Source: Gammaproteobacteria bacterium
Lineage (GTDB): Bacteria; Pseudomonadota; Gammaproteobacteria; Ga0077536
NCBI GenBank assembly: GCA_023257255.1
Contig: JALRCR010000015.1
Location: forward strand, 1 to 33,871
Reading direction: 5' to 3'
Length of the DNA stretch: 33,871 nucleotides
A model generated the notes under the pieces. It saw nothing but the letters and a program-made list of their open reading frames with translations. It made no database searches and had not been told where the DNA came from. Made by a program: the position numbers and the translations under genes. Position 1 is the first letter of the stretch. Each line of letters begins with the position of its first letter. Shown here in pieces: positions 6,665 through 16,125 of the stretch.

Positions 6665-9208
6665 TTATTCGCGGGCCAGATCGCGCAGGCGATACAGCAG
6701 ATCCAGCGCTTCCCGGGGCGATAGCTCATCGGGTTGCAGATTACGCAGCAGCTCAAGTGCGGGGGATGAAGGCAGAGGCAGGGGCAGATTCTGCTGTGGA
6801 GTTTCTGGGTCGGCGGCCAGATAGTGTGCCGTCAACAGGGCAAGCCGGTCGCGGGCCCGGGCCACCACGCTCCGGGGCACCCCGGCGAGCAGCGCCACCG
6901 CCAAACCAAAACTTTGATTGGCCGGACCTTCGCGTACCGCGTGCAGGAACACGACTTTTTCTTCGTGCTCCACCGCGTCCATCCGGACGTTGCCCACGCT
7001 GGGCAATTCCTTGGCGAGCGCGGTCAGTTCGAAGAAGTGGGTCGCGAACAAGGTGAAAGAGCGATTCACGCAAGCCAGATGCTCAGCCGCCGCCCAGGCC
7101 AGCGACATGCCGTCGAACGTGCTGGTGCCGCGCCCGATCTCATCAATCAGCACCAGACTACTGGCGGTTGCCTGGCGGAGGATCTGCGCGGTCTCGGTCA
7201 TTTCAAGCATGAACGTGCTGTGGCCGCGACTGACGCTGTCGGAGGCCCCGATGCGGGTGAAGATGCGGTCCAGCGGTCCAAAGCAGGCGTCGTTGGCCGG
7301 CACGTAACTGCCGCTGTGGGCGAGCACGGCGATGAGCGCGGTCTGCCGCATATAGGTCGACTTGCCGCCCATGTTAGGTCCCGTCACCACCAGCATCCGA
7401 CGCGCATCCTCCAGCAGCAAATCGTTCGCCACAAAAGGCTCTTCGCCGCGTTGTTCGACCACCGGGTGACGCCCCTGCCGAATTTCGACCAGCGGCTGAT
7501 CGCTAAACCGGGGCGGCCGATAGCCCAGCGTTTCTGCCCGCTCGGCAAAGCAGGCCAGCACGTCGAGTTCGGCGAGCGCGGCCGCGGCGTCCCGCAGGGC
7601 GTTGGCCTCTTCGGCCAGTTGCGCCAGCAGTTCGGCATAGAGCGTTCGCTCGCGACCCAGCGACTGGTCGTGGGCGCGCAGCACGCGGGTTTCGAAGCCT
7701 TTGAGTTCGGGGGTGATGTAGCGCTCTACGCCTTTGAGCGTCTGGCGCCGGAGGTAGTCGGCGGGCACCGCATCGCCGCGGCTGCGGCCGAGTTCGATGT
7801 AGTAACCGTGCACCCGGTTGTAGCCGACCTTCAGCGTGCCGATGCCCGTGCGTTCGCGCTCGCGTTGCTCGAGGTCGAGGAGATAGGCGTCGGCGTCGCC
7901 GGCCAGCGTGCGGAGCTCATCTAATTCGGCGTCGTAGCCCGGGGCGATCACGCCGCCATCGCGGGTAGTGAGCGGCGGCTGCTCAACGACCGCACGTTCC
8001 AGCAGGCCCAGCATGGTCGAAAACGCCGGGCAACGCGCCGTGAGGGCGGCCAGCAAGGGCGCGCCCGTGTCCGGCAGGCAGGCGGTAATGCCGGGCAGCA
8101 TGCGCAAGGTCTGGCGTAATCCGGCGAGGTCGCGAGGTCGGGCCGTCCCCAGCGAGAGGCGGGTGGTAATGCGTTCAAGGTCCGCAATCTGGCGCAACTG
8201 GTCGCGTAGCGAACTCAGCGTCAAGGCGTGCAGCAGGACGTCGACCGCCTGCAATCGTTGCCGGATTACGGCATGGTCACGACTGGGGCTTTGTAGCCAA
8301 CGGCGGAGCAGGCGACCGCCCATGGCCGATGCCGTGGTGTCCATCAGCGCAACGAGACTATGCCGCTCATCGCCATCCGGCCCAATGGCAATTTCCAGAT
8401 GGCGACGGGTGGCTGGGTCGAGCACGATGGCCTCGCTCACCTGCTCGATTTTAGGCGCCTGTAGTTGCGGTACCGGGCCGCAGTGCGTTTCTTCGCAGTA
8501 GGCGAGCAGGGCACCTGCCGCGCCGCTCAGCGCGGCCGCGTCGTCGAAGCCCAGCCCACGCAGGCTGCCCAGGCCGAACCGCTCGCGCAGCTGGCGCTCG
8601 CCGGTCGCCGGGTCAAACTGCCAGGCGGGGCGACGTTTGGCCCGCGTCAGTGCAACCGGCGGCGGCGCGTCGTCCGGATGCAGTACCTCCGCCGGCACCA
8701 GACGCCCCAACTCGGCCTCCAGCGCCTGCGTGTCGGCCAGCAACGCGACCCTGAACCGACCGCTGGCAATATCTGCCCAGGCCAGCCCGATCTGTCGGTC
8801 CCGCACACAGACGGCGGCCAGCAGGGTTTCGGTGCGGGCGCTGAGCAGGGCATCGTCGGTTACGGTCCCGGGCGTCAGGATTCTTGAGACGCGGCGCTCA
8901 ACCGGCCCTTTGCTGGTTGCCGGGTCGCCGACCTGTTCGCAGACCACGACCGATTCGCCCATTTTCAGCAGGCGGGCGAGATAGCTCTCGGCCGCGTGCG
9001 CGGGAACGCCGGCCATCGCGATTTTCTCGCCGCCGCTCTCCCCACGCGAGGTCAGCGTGATGTCGAGCAGGCGGGCGGCGCGTTGCGCGTCCTCGAAGAA
9101 AAGCTCGTAGAAATCGCCCATGCGGTAGAAGAGCAGCTGTTCGGGGTACTCGGCTTTGACCCCCAGATACTGGCGCATGACCGGCGTGTAGGCGCTCAGG
9201 TCGCGCAT
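6665..9208 (-). CDS. mutS: DNA mismatch repair ATPase MutS
   Basis: An 847-residue MutS1, the normal length. It recognises base mismatches and small loops and recruits MutL. The N-terminal mismatch-binding domain shows the Phe-x-Glu wedge in MGDFYELFF (about residue 31). Next come the connector, lever and clamp domains, and the C-terminal ABC-type ATPase with Walker [10 protein letters not shown] (about 608-616), Walker [17 protein letters not shown] and the conserved His in FATHFFEL. The start ATG lies 2 bases beyond the stop of the upstream TPR lipoprotein gene, so the two are translationally coupled. No frameshift or lost motif was seen. Confidence 0.98.
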   Translation of the reverse strand: MRDLSAYTPVMRQYLGVKAEYPEQLLFYRMGDFYELFFEDAQRAARLLDITLTSRGESGGEKIAMAGVPAHAAESYLARLLKMGESVVVCEQVGDPATSKGPVERRVSRILTPGTVTDDALLSARTETLLAAVCVRDRQIGLAWADIASGRFRVALLADTQALEAELGRLVPAEVLHPDDAPPPVALTRAKRRPAWQFDPATGERQLRERFGLGSLRGLGFDDAAALSGAAGALLAYCEETHCGPVPQLQAPKIEQVSEAIVLDPATRRHLEIAIGPDGDERHSLVALMDTTASAMGGRLLRRWLQSPSRDHAVIRQRLQAVDVLLHALTLSSLRDQLRQIADLERITTRLSLGTARPRDLAGLRQTLRMLPGITACLPDTGAPLLAALTARCPAFSTMLGLLERAVVEQPPLTTRDGGVIAPGYDAELDELRTLAGDADAYLLDLEQRERERTGIGTLKVGYNRVHGYYIELGRSRGDAVPADYLRRQTLKGVERYITPELKGFETRVLRAHDQSLGRERTLYAELLAQLAEEANALRDAAAALAELDVLACFAERAETLGYRPPRFSDQPLVEIRQGRHPVVEQRGEEPFVANDLLLEDARRMLVVTGPNMGGKSTYMRQTALIAVLAHSGSYVPANDACFGPLDRIFTRIGASDSVSRGHSTFMLEMTETAQILRQATASSLVLIDEIGRGTSTFDGMSLAWAAAEHLACVNRSFTLFATHFFELTALAKELPSVGNVRMDAVEHEEKVVFLHAVREGPANQSFGLAVALLAGVPRSVVARARDRLALLTAHYLAADPETPQQNLPLPLPSSPALELLRNLQPDELSPREALDLLYRLRDLARE

Positions 9209-9210
9209 GT

Positions 9211-9708
9211 TCAGGGTGCTCCCGGCGAGAGTAGCAGGTCGATCCCCTCGACCAGACCTCGGGCCCGTGCGCCGGTTGCCGCTTCGGTCGCGTCATTCCC
9301 CTCAGCGGCCCGGCCGAGGCTGGCACGGGCGAGCCTGAGTTGAACCACGCCCAGGTTATGCCAGGCCCGGGTCAGGCCAGGGTCGCGACGCGTCGCTTCG
9401 GCGTAGGCGGTTGCGGCTTCAGGTAAGCGGCCTGTCCGGGTGTAGAGATTGCCCAGCTTGAACAGGGCCTGACCGTCTCCCGGAACCGCTTTGGCCAGCG
9501 CCAGATAGTCGCGTTCGGCGCTTGCCCAGTCGCGCGCGGCGTAAGCCTCCTCCGCGCGCTGACGGAGCGCGTCCTCGCTAACCGGCGCGACGGCGGTTGG
9601 GGCAGCGCTTCGTTCGCGCGGGGTCCCGCTGGCGCAGGCCAGCATCAGCCCGACCAGCGGCCAGAGCAGCAGGGGGCGTAAAGATCGACTTGAGAACAGG
9701 CGGGGCAT
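9211..9708 (-). CDS. TPR-repeat lipoprotein
   Basis: A 165-residue predicted lipoprotein. The N-terminal basic and hydrophobic stretch ends in a lipobox (GLMLAC, Cys about residue 25). It is followed by an Ala-rich linker and about two TPR repeats ([20 protein letters not shown], then [20 protein letters not shown] and [20 protein letters not shown]). It would be envelope-anchored with a protein-interaction role; no specific partner can be named. The frame can start at a TTG (9726), but the ATG at 9708 fits the signal peptide better. It ends two bases before mutS on the same strand, an unusual operon mate with no obvious functional link to mismatch repair. Confidence 0.8.
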   Translation of the reverse strand: MPRLFSSRSLRPLLLWPLVGLMLACASGTPRERSAAPTAVAPVSEDALRQRAEEAYAARDWASAERDYLALAKAVPGDGQALFKLGNLYTRTGRLPEAATAYAEATRRDPGLTRAWHNLGVVQLRLARASLGRAAEGNDATEAATGARARGLVEGIDLLLSPGAP

Positions 9709-9763
9709 GACGGCGGATTTGCTCAATCGCGGCAGATGACTCTCGGGTAGGGCAATATAGCAG

Positions 9764-9780
9764 CCCCGCCGCAGGCGGGA
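9764..9780. repeat. Short GC-rich palindrome, REP-like
   Basis: CCCGCC-GCA-GGCGGG (9765-9779) in the gap between the TPR gene and htpG resembles repetitive extragenic palindromes in size and composition. Only one copy is in this window, so repeat status cannot be shown. Confidence 0.3.
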
Positions 9781-9795
9781 CCTACCGCACGCTCA

Positions 9796-9824
9796 CTTGA
9801 ATTGGGCTAGCCCTGTCCCCATCT
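9796..9824 (+). promoter_or_regulatory. Sigma-32 heat-shock promoter of htpG
   Basis: CTTGAAT (9796-9802), 14 bases, then CCCCATCT (9817-9824). This matches the RpoH consensus (CTTGAAA, 11-16 bases, CCCCATNT) at nearly every position. The predicted start is about 9831, 26 bases before the htpG ATG. Confidence 0.85.
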
Positions 9825-9856
9825 CGGGGACTTTCGACACAGCCAGAGATGAGGCC

Positions 9857-11743
9857 ATGACGACCACCGCTACCAAAGAAACCCTGGGCTTCCAGTCCGA
9901 GGTCAACCAGTTACTGGACCTCGTGATTAACTCCCTCTACAGCAACCGCGAAATTTTCCTGCGCGAGCTGATTTCGAACGCTTCGGATGCGATCGAAAAG
10001 TTGCGCTTCTCGGCGCTCTCCGACGAGTCTCTCTACGAGGGGGATCCGGAGACTGCGATCGACATCGAGTTCGACCGCGACGCGCATACCCTGACGGTAC
10101 GGGACGCCGGGATCGGCATGTCGCGCGAGGATGTGGTCGCCAATCTGGGCACGATTGCCAAGTCCGGCACGCGTGAGTTTTTCGGCGCGCTGAGCGGGGA
10201 TTCGCGTCAGGATTCGCAGCTCATCGGCCAGTTTGGCGTGGGTTTCTACGCAGCGTTTATCGTGGCCGACAAGGTCACCGTGCTCTCGCGCAAGGCGGGG
10301 GCGCCGGAAGGCGTGCGCTGGGAATCAGATGGTCGCGGCGAGTTCACGGTTGAACCCTGCGCGCGCAGCCGCCGCGGTACCGAGATCATCCTGCACCTGA
10401 AGGAAGACGCGCTGGAATATGCCGATGAATGGCGGCTGCGCGGGCTCATCAAGAAGTACTCGGACCATATCGCTGCCCCGATTCGCATGGCATCCGCGCA
10501 GACCGCAGAGCCGGAAGACGGTGAAGCGGCCCCAGCCCCGGCGCTGGAGACCATCAACAGCGCGACCGCGCTCTGGGTCCGTGCCAAGCAGGACATCAGC
10601 GATGACGACTATAAAGCGTTCTACAAGCACATTTCGCATGATTTTGCAGACCCCATGGTGTGGGTCCACACCAAATCAGAAGGCAAGCTGGAATACACCA
10701 CGCTGTTCTTCATTCCTAACCGGCCCCCGTTCGATCTGTTCGACCGCGACGTCAAGCGGGGTATCAAGCTTTACGTCCAGCGCGTGTTCATCATGGACGA
10801 TGCCGAGCAGCTGTTGCCCCGCTACCTGCGCTTCGTGCGCGGGATCGTCGACACCCGCGATTTGCCGCTCAACGTCTCGCGCGAAATCCTGCAGCGGAAC
10901 AAGGCTATCGACACCATTCGCGGCGCGTCGATCAAGAAAATTCTCGGTCTGATCGAGACGCTCGCAAGCGGTGAGGATTACGGCAAGTTCTGGAGCGCCT
11001 TCGGCCGCGTGTTGAAGGAAGGTGTCATCGAAGACGCCCCCAATCGCGAGCGGGTGGCCAAACTGCTGCGCTTCGCGTCCACGCTTGACGATGCCGCCGA
11101 ACCGGCGGTGTCGCTGGAGCAGTACGTCAGCCGCATGAAGGAAGGGCAAAAAGCCATCTACTTCCTGACTGCAGAAACCCACGCCACCGCCAAGGCCAGT
11201 CCGCACCTTGAAGTATTCCGCGCGCGCGGCGTGGAAGTGCTTCTGCTGTCCGACCCGGTCGACGAATGGGTGGTCCAGCATCTGACCGAATTTGACGGCA
11301 AGCCGCTACGATCGGTGACTCAGGGCAAGCTGGAACTGCCCGGCGACGAAGAGACCGGAGAGAAGCCGGAAGATGCTGAAGCCTCCGCGCTGGTCGGGAA
11401 GCTGAAGGCCGCGCTGGAAGGCAAGGTGAGTTCGGTTCGGGCCTCAACCCGACTGACCGATTCACCGGCCTGTCTGGTGGGCGATGAATACGATATGAGC
11501 ATCAACATGCAGCGGATTTTGCGGGCCGCCGGGCAGGAGGTGCCGCCGAGCAAGCGGATCCTTGAAGTCAACGAAAAGCACCCGCTGTTGATGCGTCTGG
11601 CGAGCGAGGAAGGCGAACAGCGCTTTGCCGATCTGGCCGTGCTGCTGTTTGAGCAGGCCGTGCTGGCCGAAGGCGGGCGACTGGACGACCCAGCGGCATT
11701 TGTCCGTCGGGTCAATCAACTGCTCATTGATGCAGCCGGCTAG
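9857..11743 (+). CDS. htpG: Hsp90-family chaperone HtpG
   Basis: A 628-residue cytoplasmic ATP-dependent chaperone, close to the E. coli length (624). The N-terminal GHKL ATPase domain shows LRELISNASDAIEKLRF, DAGIGMSREDVVANLGTIA, KSGTREF and GQFGVGFYAAFIVA. The middle and C-terminal dimerisation domains follow without interruption. The frame runs upstream to 9797, but that stretch overlaps the promoter; the ATG at 9857, seven bases after a GAGG ribosome site, gives the conserved N-terminus (TKETLGFQSEVNQLLDLVIN). Control is by heat shock through the sigma-32 promoter just upstream. prmB begins 36 bases downstream and may be read through. Confidence 0.98.
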   Translation: MTTTATKETLGFQSEVNQLLDLVINSLYSNREIFLRELISNASDAIEKLRFSALSDESLYEGDPETAIDIEFDRDAHTLTVRDAGIGMSREDVVANLGTIAKSGTREFFGALSGDSRQDSQLIGQFGVGFYAAFIVADKVTVLSRKAGAPEGVRWESDGRGEFTVEPCARSRRGTEIILHLKEDALEYADEWRLRGLIKKYSDHIAAPIRMASAQTAEPEDGEAAPAPALETINSATALWVRAKQDISDDDYKAFYKHISHDFADPMVWVHTKSEGKLEYTTLFFIPNRPPFDLFDRDVKRGIKLYVQRVFIMDDAEQLLPRYLRFVRGIVDTRDLPLNVSREILQRNKAIDTIRGASIKKILGLIETLASGEDYGKFWSAFGRVLKEGVIEDAPNRERVAKLLRFASTLDDAAEPAVSLEQYVSRMKEGQKAIYFLTAETHATAKASPHLEVFRARGVEVLLLSDPVDEWVVQHLTEFDGKPLRSVTQGKLELPGDEETGEKPEDAEASALVGKLKAALEGKVSSVRASTRLTDSPACLVGDEYDMSINMQRILRAAGQEVPPSKRILEVNEKHPLLMRLASEEGEQRFADLAVLLFEQAVLAEGGRLDDPAAFVRRVNQLLIDAAG

Positions 11744-11779
11744 GCCAGCGGACCGGCCAAGTCGGCGAGCGATCCGCTG

Positions 11780-12688
11780 ATGGCCCCGCGGCTCGCGACG
11801 CCACGGCGTCTCGTTCTGAATGCAGAGCGCCGCTTTCAGCGCGCACGGCTGGTGTTTGGTCACGGGACCGACAATGCGCGTGACGAAGCGGTGTTTCTGG
11901 TGTTTCACGCGCTGGGGCTGCCGTTCAGCGTCGACGATGTAACGCTGGACCGTCCGGTCGATGCGGCGGCAGCGGAAGCGGTGGAAGCGCTGATTCGCCG
12001 CCGGATCGACGAGCACAAACCGGCCGCCTATCTGACCGGCCGGATGTGGTTTTGCGGCCACGAGTTCGCCGTCGACGAGCGTGTGCTGGTGCCGCGCTCG
12101 CCCATCGGCGAACTGATCAACGCGCGTTTTGCGCCCTGGCTGGACGTGGGGCGCGTGCGACGCGTGCTCGACATCGCCACCGGCAGCGGTTGCATCGCGA
12201 TCGCGACGGCGCGCGCATTGCCCGACGTTGAAGTCCACGCGACCGACATCTCGGCTGACGCCTTGGCGGTCGCGCGGGTGAATGCCGAACGGCTGGGCGT
12301 GGCGCAACGGGTGCAGTTTCATTTGGCCGACATTTATCCGCCGGCGGGCGGGCCCTATGACCTGATTCTGGCCAACCCGCCCTATGTGCCGCGCGCAGAG
12401 TTTGAAGCCCTGCCCGCCGAATACCTGCACGAACCGGCGCTGGGGCTGGTCTCCGGCGACGATGGTCTGGATGTGGTCCGCCGCTTGTTGGCAGCCTTGC
12501 CGAATTATCTGGCTTCGACGGGCACGCTCATCATGGATACCGGTGCGACCTCTGACGCCCTCGCGGCCGCTTTCCCGGATTTGCCTTTTATCTGGCCCGA
12601 GATGCTTCACGGCGGCGATGGCATTTCGGTGCTTCACGCACAGGATTTGCCCCGCGGCCGTGGCGACGCGCGCGGCCGCAGTCGCTAG
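11780..12688 (+). CDS. prmB: Ribosomal protein L3 N5-glutamine methyltransferase PrmB
   Basis: A 302-residue SAM-dependent methyltransferase of the PrmB/PrmC family. The SAM-binding glycine motif is VLDIATGSGCIAIATA (about residues 129-144), and the catalytic NPPY is in ILANPPYVP. PRSPIGELI (about 105-113) is the PrmB-specific version of the segment that reads PRPETE in PrmC, so L3 rather than release factors is the expected substrate. An N-terminal helical substrate-binding domain is present. In many gammaproteobacteria prmB directly precedes aroC, as here (stop at 12688, aroC ATG at 12698). Confidence 0.94.
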   Translation: MAPRLATPRRLVLNAERRFQRARLVFGHGTDNARDEAVFLVFHALGLPFSVDDVTLDRPVDAAAAEAVEALIRRRIDEHKPAAYLTGRMWFCGHEFAVDERVLVPRSPIGELINARFAPWLDVGRVRRVLDIATGSGCIAIATARALPDVEVHATDISADALAVARVNAERLGVAQRVQFHLADIYPPAGGPYDLILANPPYVPRAEFEALPAEYLHEPALGLVSGDDGLDVVRRLLAALPNYLASTGTLIMDTGATSDALAAAFPDLPFIWPEMLHGGDGISVLHAQDLPRGRGDARGRSR

Positions 12689-12697
12689 AATGCAGAC

Positions 12698-13795
12698 ATG
12701 TCAGGAAATACTTTTGGAACGCTGTTCAGCGTCACGAGCGCCGGTGAATCCCACGGCGCAGGTTATGTCGGCATCGTAGACGGCTGTCCGCCGGGCCTCG
12801 CGATCTGCGAGGCCGATCTCCAACGCGATCTTGACCGCCGTAAACCGGGCCAGTCCCGGCACACCACGCAACGGCGCGAACCGGACGAAGTACGCATCAT
12901 GTCGGGCGTGTTTGAGGGTGTTACCACCGGCACCCCGATCGGCTTCGTGATCGAAAACACCGACCAGAAGTCCAAGGATTACGGCGCAATCAAGGACAAA
13001 TTTCGGCCAGGTCACGCCGACTACGCCTATCTGCACAAGTACGGCATCCGCGACTATCGCGGTGGCGGGCGTTCCTCAGCCCGTGAAACCTGCGTGCGCG
13101 TTGCTGCTGCCGGAATTGCCCGCAAGTATTTGTCCGAACGCTACGGCATCAGCATCGTCGGTTATCTGGCGCAACTCGGGCCGGTACAACTGCCTTGCGA
13201 TGACCTTACCGCCATCGACAGCAACCCGTTTTTTTGCGCTGCCCCGTCCCGCGTCCCCGAACTCGAAGCCTTCATGGACGCCCTGCGGAAGAGTGGCGAT
13301 TCCGTCGGCGCCCGCGTCAACGTGATCGCCCGTGGCGTGCCGCCGGGCTGGGGTGAGCCGGTGTTTGACCGGCTTGATGCCGACATCGCCAAAGCCATGA
13401 TGGGGCTCAATGCGGTCAAAGGCGTAGAGATTGGCGATGGCTTTGCAGTGGTTGAACAGCGCGGTACCGAACACCGCGATGAAATGTCGCCGACCGGCTT
13501 CCTCAGTAATCACGCGGGTGGCGTACTCGGGGGGATTTCGACCGGGCAGGATTTGCTGGTTAGTCTCGCCTTGAAGCCCACCTCGAGCATCCGGCTCACC
13601 GGTCAAACCATCGACCTGCACGGCGAGCCGGCCAGCATCGAAACCCTGGGCCGACACGATCCCTGCGTCGGAATCCGCGCAGTCCCGGTGGCGGAGGCAA
13701 TGCTGGCGCTGGTGTTGATGGACCACGCCCTGCGACATCGTGGGCAGAACGCCGACGTGCGCGCCGGAATTCCTGACATCAGTCAGCCGCGCTAA
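12698..13795 (+). CDS. aroC: Chorismate synthase
   Basis: A 365-residue enzyme that converts 5-enolpyruvylshikimate-3-phosphate to chorismate, the last shikimate step, using reduced FMN without net redox change. Visible signatures are [19 protein letters not shown] near the N-terminus, RPGHADYAY, the FMN/substrate region [10 protein letters not shown] and the C-terminal MDHALRH. Length equals that of proteobacterial AroC. It starts 9 bases after prmB, and the glycolate oxidase gene glcE begins 12 bases after its stop, so prmB-aroC-glcE-glcF may be one transcript. Confidence 0.98.
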   Translation: MSGNTFGTLFSVTSAGESHGAGYVGIVDGCPPGLAICEADLQRDLDRRKPGQSRHTTQRREPDEVRIMSGVFEGVTTGTPIGFVIENTDQKSKDYGAIKDKFRPGHADYAYLHKYGIRDYRGGGRSSARETCVRVAAAGIARKYLSERYGISIVGYLAQLGPVQLPCDDLTAIDSNPFFCAAPSRVPELEAFMDALRKSGDSVGARVNVIARGVPPGWGEPVFDRLDADIAKAMMGLNAVKGVEIGDGFAVVEQRGTEHRDEMSPTGFLSNHAGGVLGGISTGQDLLVSLALKPTSSIRLTGQTIDLHGEPASIETLGRHDPCVGIRAVPVAEAMLALVLMDHALRHRGQNADVRAGIPDISQPR

Positions 13796-13807
13796 TCCTG
13801 TTTGCGG

Positions 13808-14884
13808 ATGAACGACGCCGACACCCCGGAGTCTGCCCTTGCGCTGGAGGAGATCCGCGCAGGCTTGCGCGAGGCAGTCTCGAGCAAGCAGGGACTCAGT
13901 CTCGTTGGAGGGGGCACCAAGGCTTTTTTACGGCCCCCGTCCCAGTCTCCGGTTCTTTCGCTGACGGCTTACCGTGGCATCGTTGATTACGCGCCGGCCG
14001 AACTGGTGGCGGTGGTGCGTGCCGGTACGCCCCTACAGACACTCACCGACGCGTTGGCCGGCGAAGGGCAGCAGCTGGCCTTTGAGCCGCCGCACACCGG
14101 GGCCGCATCGACCGTTGGCGGTGTGATTAGCGCAGGCTTCTCCGGCCCGGCCCGGCCGTACACCGCGGCAGTCCGCGACCACGTGCTGGGGATCAAACTG
14201 CTCGCCGTGACCGGCGAGGTGCTGCGTTTTGGCGGCCGGGTGATGAAAAACGTGGCGGGCTACGATGTTTCGCGACTGGTCGTGGGCGCTTGGGGCGCGT
14301 TTGGGCCGGTGCTGGAAGTCGCGCTGAGGGTCGTGCCGAAACCTGCAGTCGAACGCTGCCTGTGCTGTGCGCTGCCATCCGCCGAAGCGTGGCCATGGGT
14401 TGCGCGCAGCCTGAGCCGGCATTGGCCCATTACCGGTCTGTGTTATGACGGCACACAACTCCATCTGCGCCTCGCCGGTTCGGCTGCCGCGGTCGAGTCC
14501 GCGTGTCGCGCGCTGGGCGCCCAGGTCGGTGAAGAGGCCCCCGAGTTCTGGGCTCGCTTGCGCGACTGGCAGCTGCCATTTTTTGCAGACTCCCGCCCCC
14601 TCTGGCGTGTCGTGCTGCCGCTTGCTGCGCCGGATCCGGGGCTCTCGGGGCTGACACTGACCGATTGGGGCGGTGCGCAACGCTGGCTGAAGACCGACGC
14701 GCCGCCTGATGAGATCAGAACACGCGTGGCGGCGGCCGGCGGCAATGCCTGGCCTTTTGACCGTCGGTTTGCCACGCGTTCGCGGGACCTTCAGCCTGCG
14801 AGACTGCAACTCGAAGCTCGCCTCCGGCATAGCTTCGATCCCGACGGCATATTCAATCCTGAACTGGCGATGGAAGAGGGCTGA
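13808..14884 (+). CDS. glcE: Glycolate oxidase FAD-binding subunit GlcE
   Basis: A 358-residue FAD-binding PCMH-type protein. The flavin-binding region shows GGGTKAFLRPP near the N-terminus, then STVGGVISAGFSGPARP and VMKNVAGYDVSRLVVGAWG, all typical of GlcE. The C-terminal end (HSFDPDGIFNPELAM) is the family hallmark. It works with GlcD (catalytic flavoprotein) and GlcF (iron-sulfur) to oxidise glycolate to glyoxylate at the membrane. ATG 13808 is chosen over a TTG at 13802. glcF follows after 2 bases. glcD, usually next to glcE, is not in this window. Confidence 0.94.
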   Translation: MNDADTPESALALEEIRAGLREAVSSKQGLSLVGGGTKAFLRPPSQSPVLSLTAYRGIVDYAPAELVAVVRAGTPLQTLTDALAGEGQQLAFEPPHTGAASTVGGVISAGFSGPARPYTAAVRDHVLGIKLLAVTGEVLRFGGRVMKNVAGYDVSRLVVGAWGAFGPVLEVALRVVPKPAVERCLCCALPSAEAWPWVARSLSRHWPITGLCYDGTQLHLRLAGSAAAVESACRALGAQVGEEAPEFWARLRDWQLPFFADSRPLWRVVLPLAAPDPGLSGLTLTDWGGAQRWLKTDAPPDEIRTRVAAAGGNAWPFDRRFATRSRDLQPARLQLEARLRHSFDPDGIFNPELAMEEG

Positions 14885-14886
14885 CG

Positions 14887-16125
14887 ATGCGAGCGCGCCT
14901 CGATCCTGCGATTACAGCAACGCCCGAGGGCGAGGAGGCCGCGGCGATCCTGCGGGCCTGCGTGCATTGCGGATTTTGCAACGCGACTTGTCCGACCTAT
15001 CAGCTGACCGGCGATGAGCGCGACGGTCCACGTGGGCGGATCTACCAGATGAAGTCGCTGCTTGAGGGCGAGCAGGTGGGTACCGAGACCAGGCTGCATC
15101 TCGACCGTTGCCTGACCTGTCGTTCCTGCGAAACCACCTGCCCCTCTGGGGTGCGCTATGGGCGCTTGCTCGATCTGGTTAAACCGCGGCTGGAGCAATC
15201 CGTGCCGCGCACGCCGTCCCAGCGTGTAATGCGCTGGGCGTTGCGCAAGCTGATTCCCTCGCCACTATTTGGCTGGCTGCTGCGGGTTGGGCGCTGGTTG
15301 CGGCCAGTACTGCCTGCGGTGCTGGTGCGTGAGATTCCGCCACTGCGCCCTGTGGGGATCTGGCCGCCCGTGCGCCATGCCCGGCGTTGGCTTGCACTCA
15401 TAGGCTGTGTGCAGGCGGACGCCAGACCGTCAATCGACGCAGCGGCAGCCCGCGTGCTGGACCGCTGCGGGCAATCCCTCTCGCAAGTCCCGGGCAGTGG
15501 GTGCTGCGGGGCCCTCGCCTATCATCTGGGCGCACACGGAGAAGCGGCGGCGATGGCCCGCAAAAATATCGATGCCTGGTGGCCGCAACTGGAGGCCGGC
15601 GCGACCGGTGTGCTGAGCACGGCCAGCGGTTGCACCAGCTTTTTGAAAGACTACGGCGAATTGCTGGCCCACGACCCTGACTATGCGTCGCGGGCGCAGG
15701 CGCTCTCCGCCAAGGTGCGCGATTTGAGCGAAGTGATTGAGTCCCGCGAAGTCGCGGCGCTAGGACTTCAGCTTGAGCAAACGATAGCTATTCAGACGCC
15801 TTGCTCGCTGCAACACGCCTTGCGCGGCAACGGGCGAGTGGAAGGCTTGCTTGCAGCGGCCGGCGCGCGGCTGGTGCCGGTGGCCGATGGCCATCTGTGC
15901 TGCGGCTCGGCGGGCACCTATTCCTTGCTACAGCCGGCATTCAGCAAGGCCTTGCGTAAGCGGAAGGTGTCAGCCTTGGAAGCAGGTAGCCCCGAAGTGG
16001 TGGCCACGGCGAACATCGGCTGCATGCTCCATCTTGAGAAGGGCATGCGCACGCCGATCAGGCATTGGATAGAAGTACTGGACGAGGCGGCCGCAAGGAC
16101 CGCCCCGCTGCGACCGGAGCGTTAG
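14887..16125 (+). CDS. glcF: Glycolate oxidase iron-sulfur subunit GlcF
   Basis: A 412-residue iron-sulfur protein with two 4Fe-4S ferredoxin motifs, CVHCGFCNATCP (about residue 22) and CLTCRSCETTCP (about 76). Two CCG-type domains follow (GSGCCGALAYHLG and LCCGSAGTYSLLQ), which bind a further cluster or pass electrons to quinone. It is the electron-transfer subunit of glycolate dehydrogenase. The ATG lies 2 bases after the glcE stop, indicating coupled translation. Its stop overlaps the converging mlaA stop by 4 bases, leaving no room for a terminator between them. Confidence 0.95.
   Translation: MRARLDPAITATPEGEEAAAILRACVHCGFCNATCPTYQLTGDERDGPRGRIYQMKSLLEGEQVGTETRLHLDRCLTCRSCETTCPSGVRYGRLLDLVKPRLEQSVPRTPSQRVMRWALRKLIPSPLFGWLLRVGRWLRPVLPAVLVREIPPLRPVGIWPPVRHARRWLALIGCVQADARPSIDAAAARVLDRCGQSLSQVPGSGCCGALAYHLGAHGEAAAMARKNIDAWWPQLEAGATGVLSTASGCTSFLKDYGELLAHDPDYASRAQALSAKVRDLSEVIESREVAALGLQLEQTIAIQTPCSLQHALRGNGRVEGLLAAAGARLVPVADGHLCCGSAGTYSLLQPAFSKALRKRKVSALEAGSPEVVATANIGCMLHLEKGMRTPIRHWIEVLDEAAARTAPLRPER

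Noticed and set aside
11462-12637. 391-residue antisense frame opposite htpG/prmB
   Set aside because: A shadow of high-GC coding sequence; prmB motifs on the plus strand are unambiguous.
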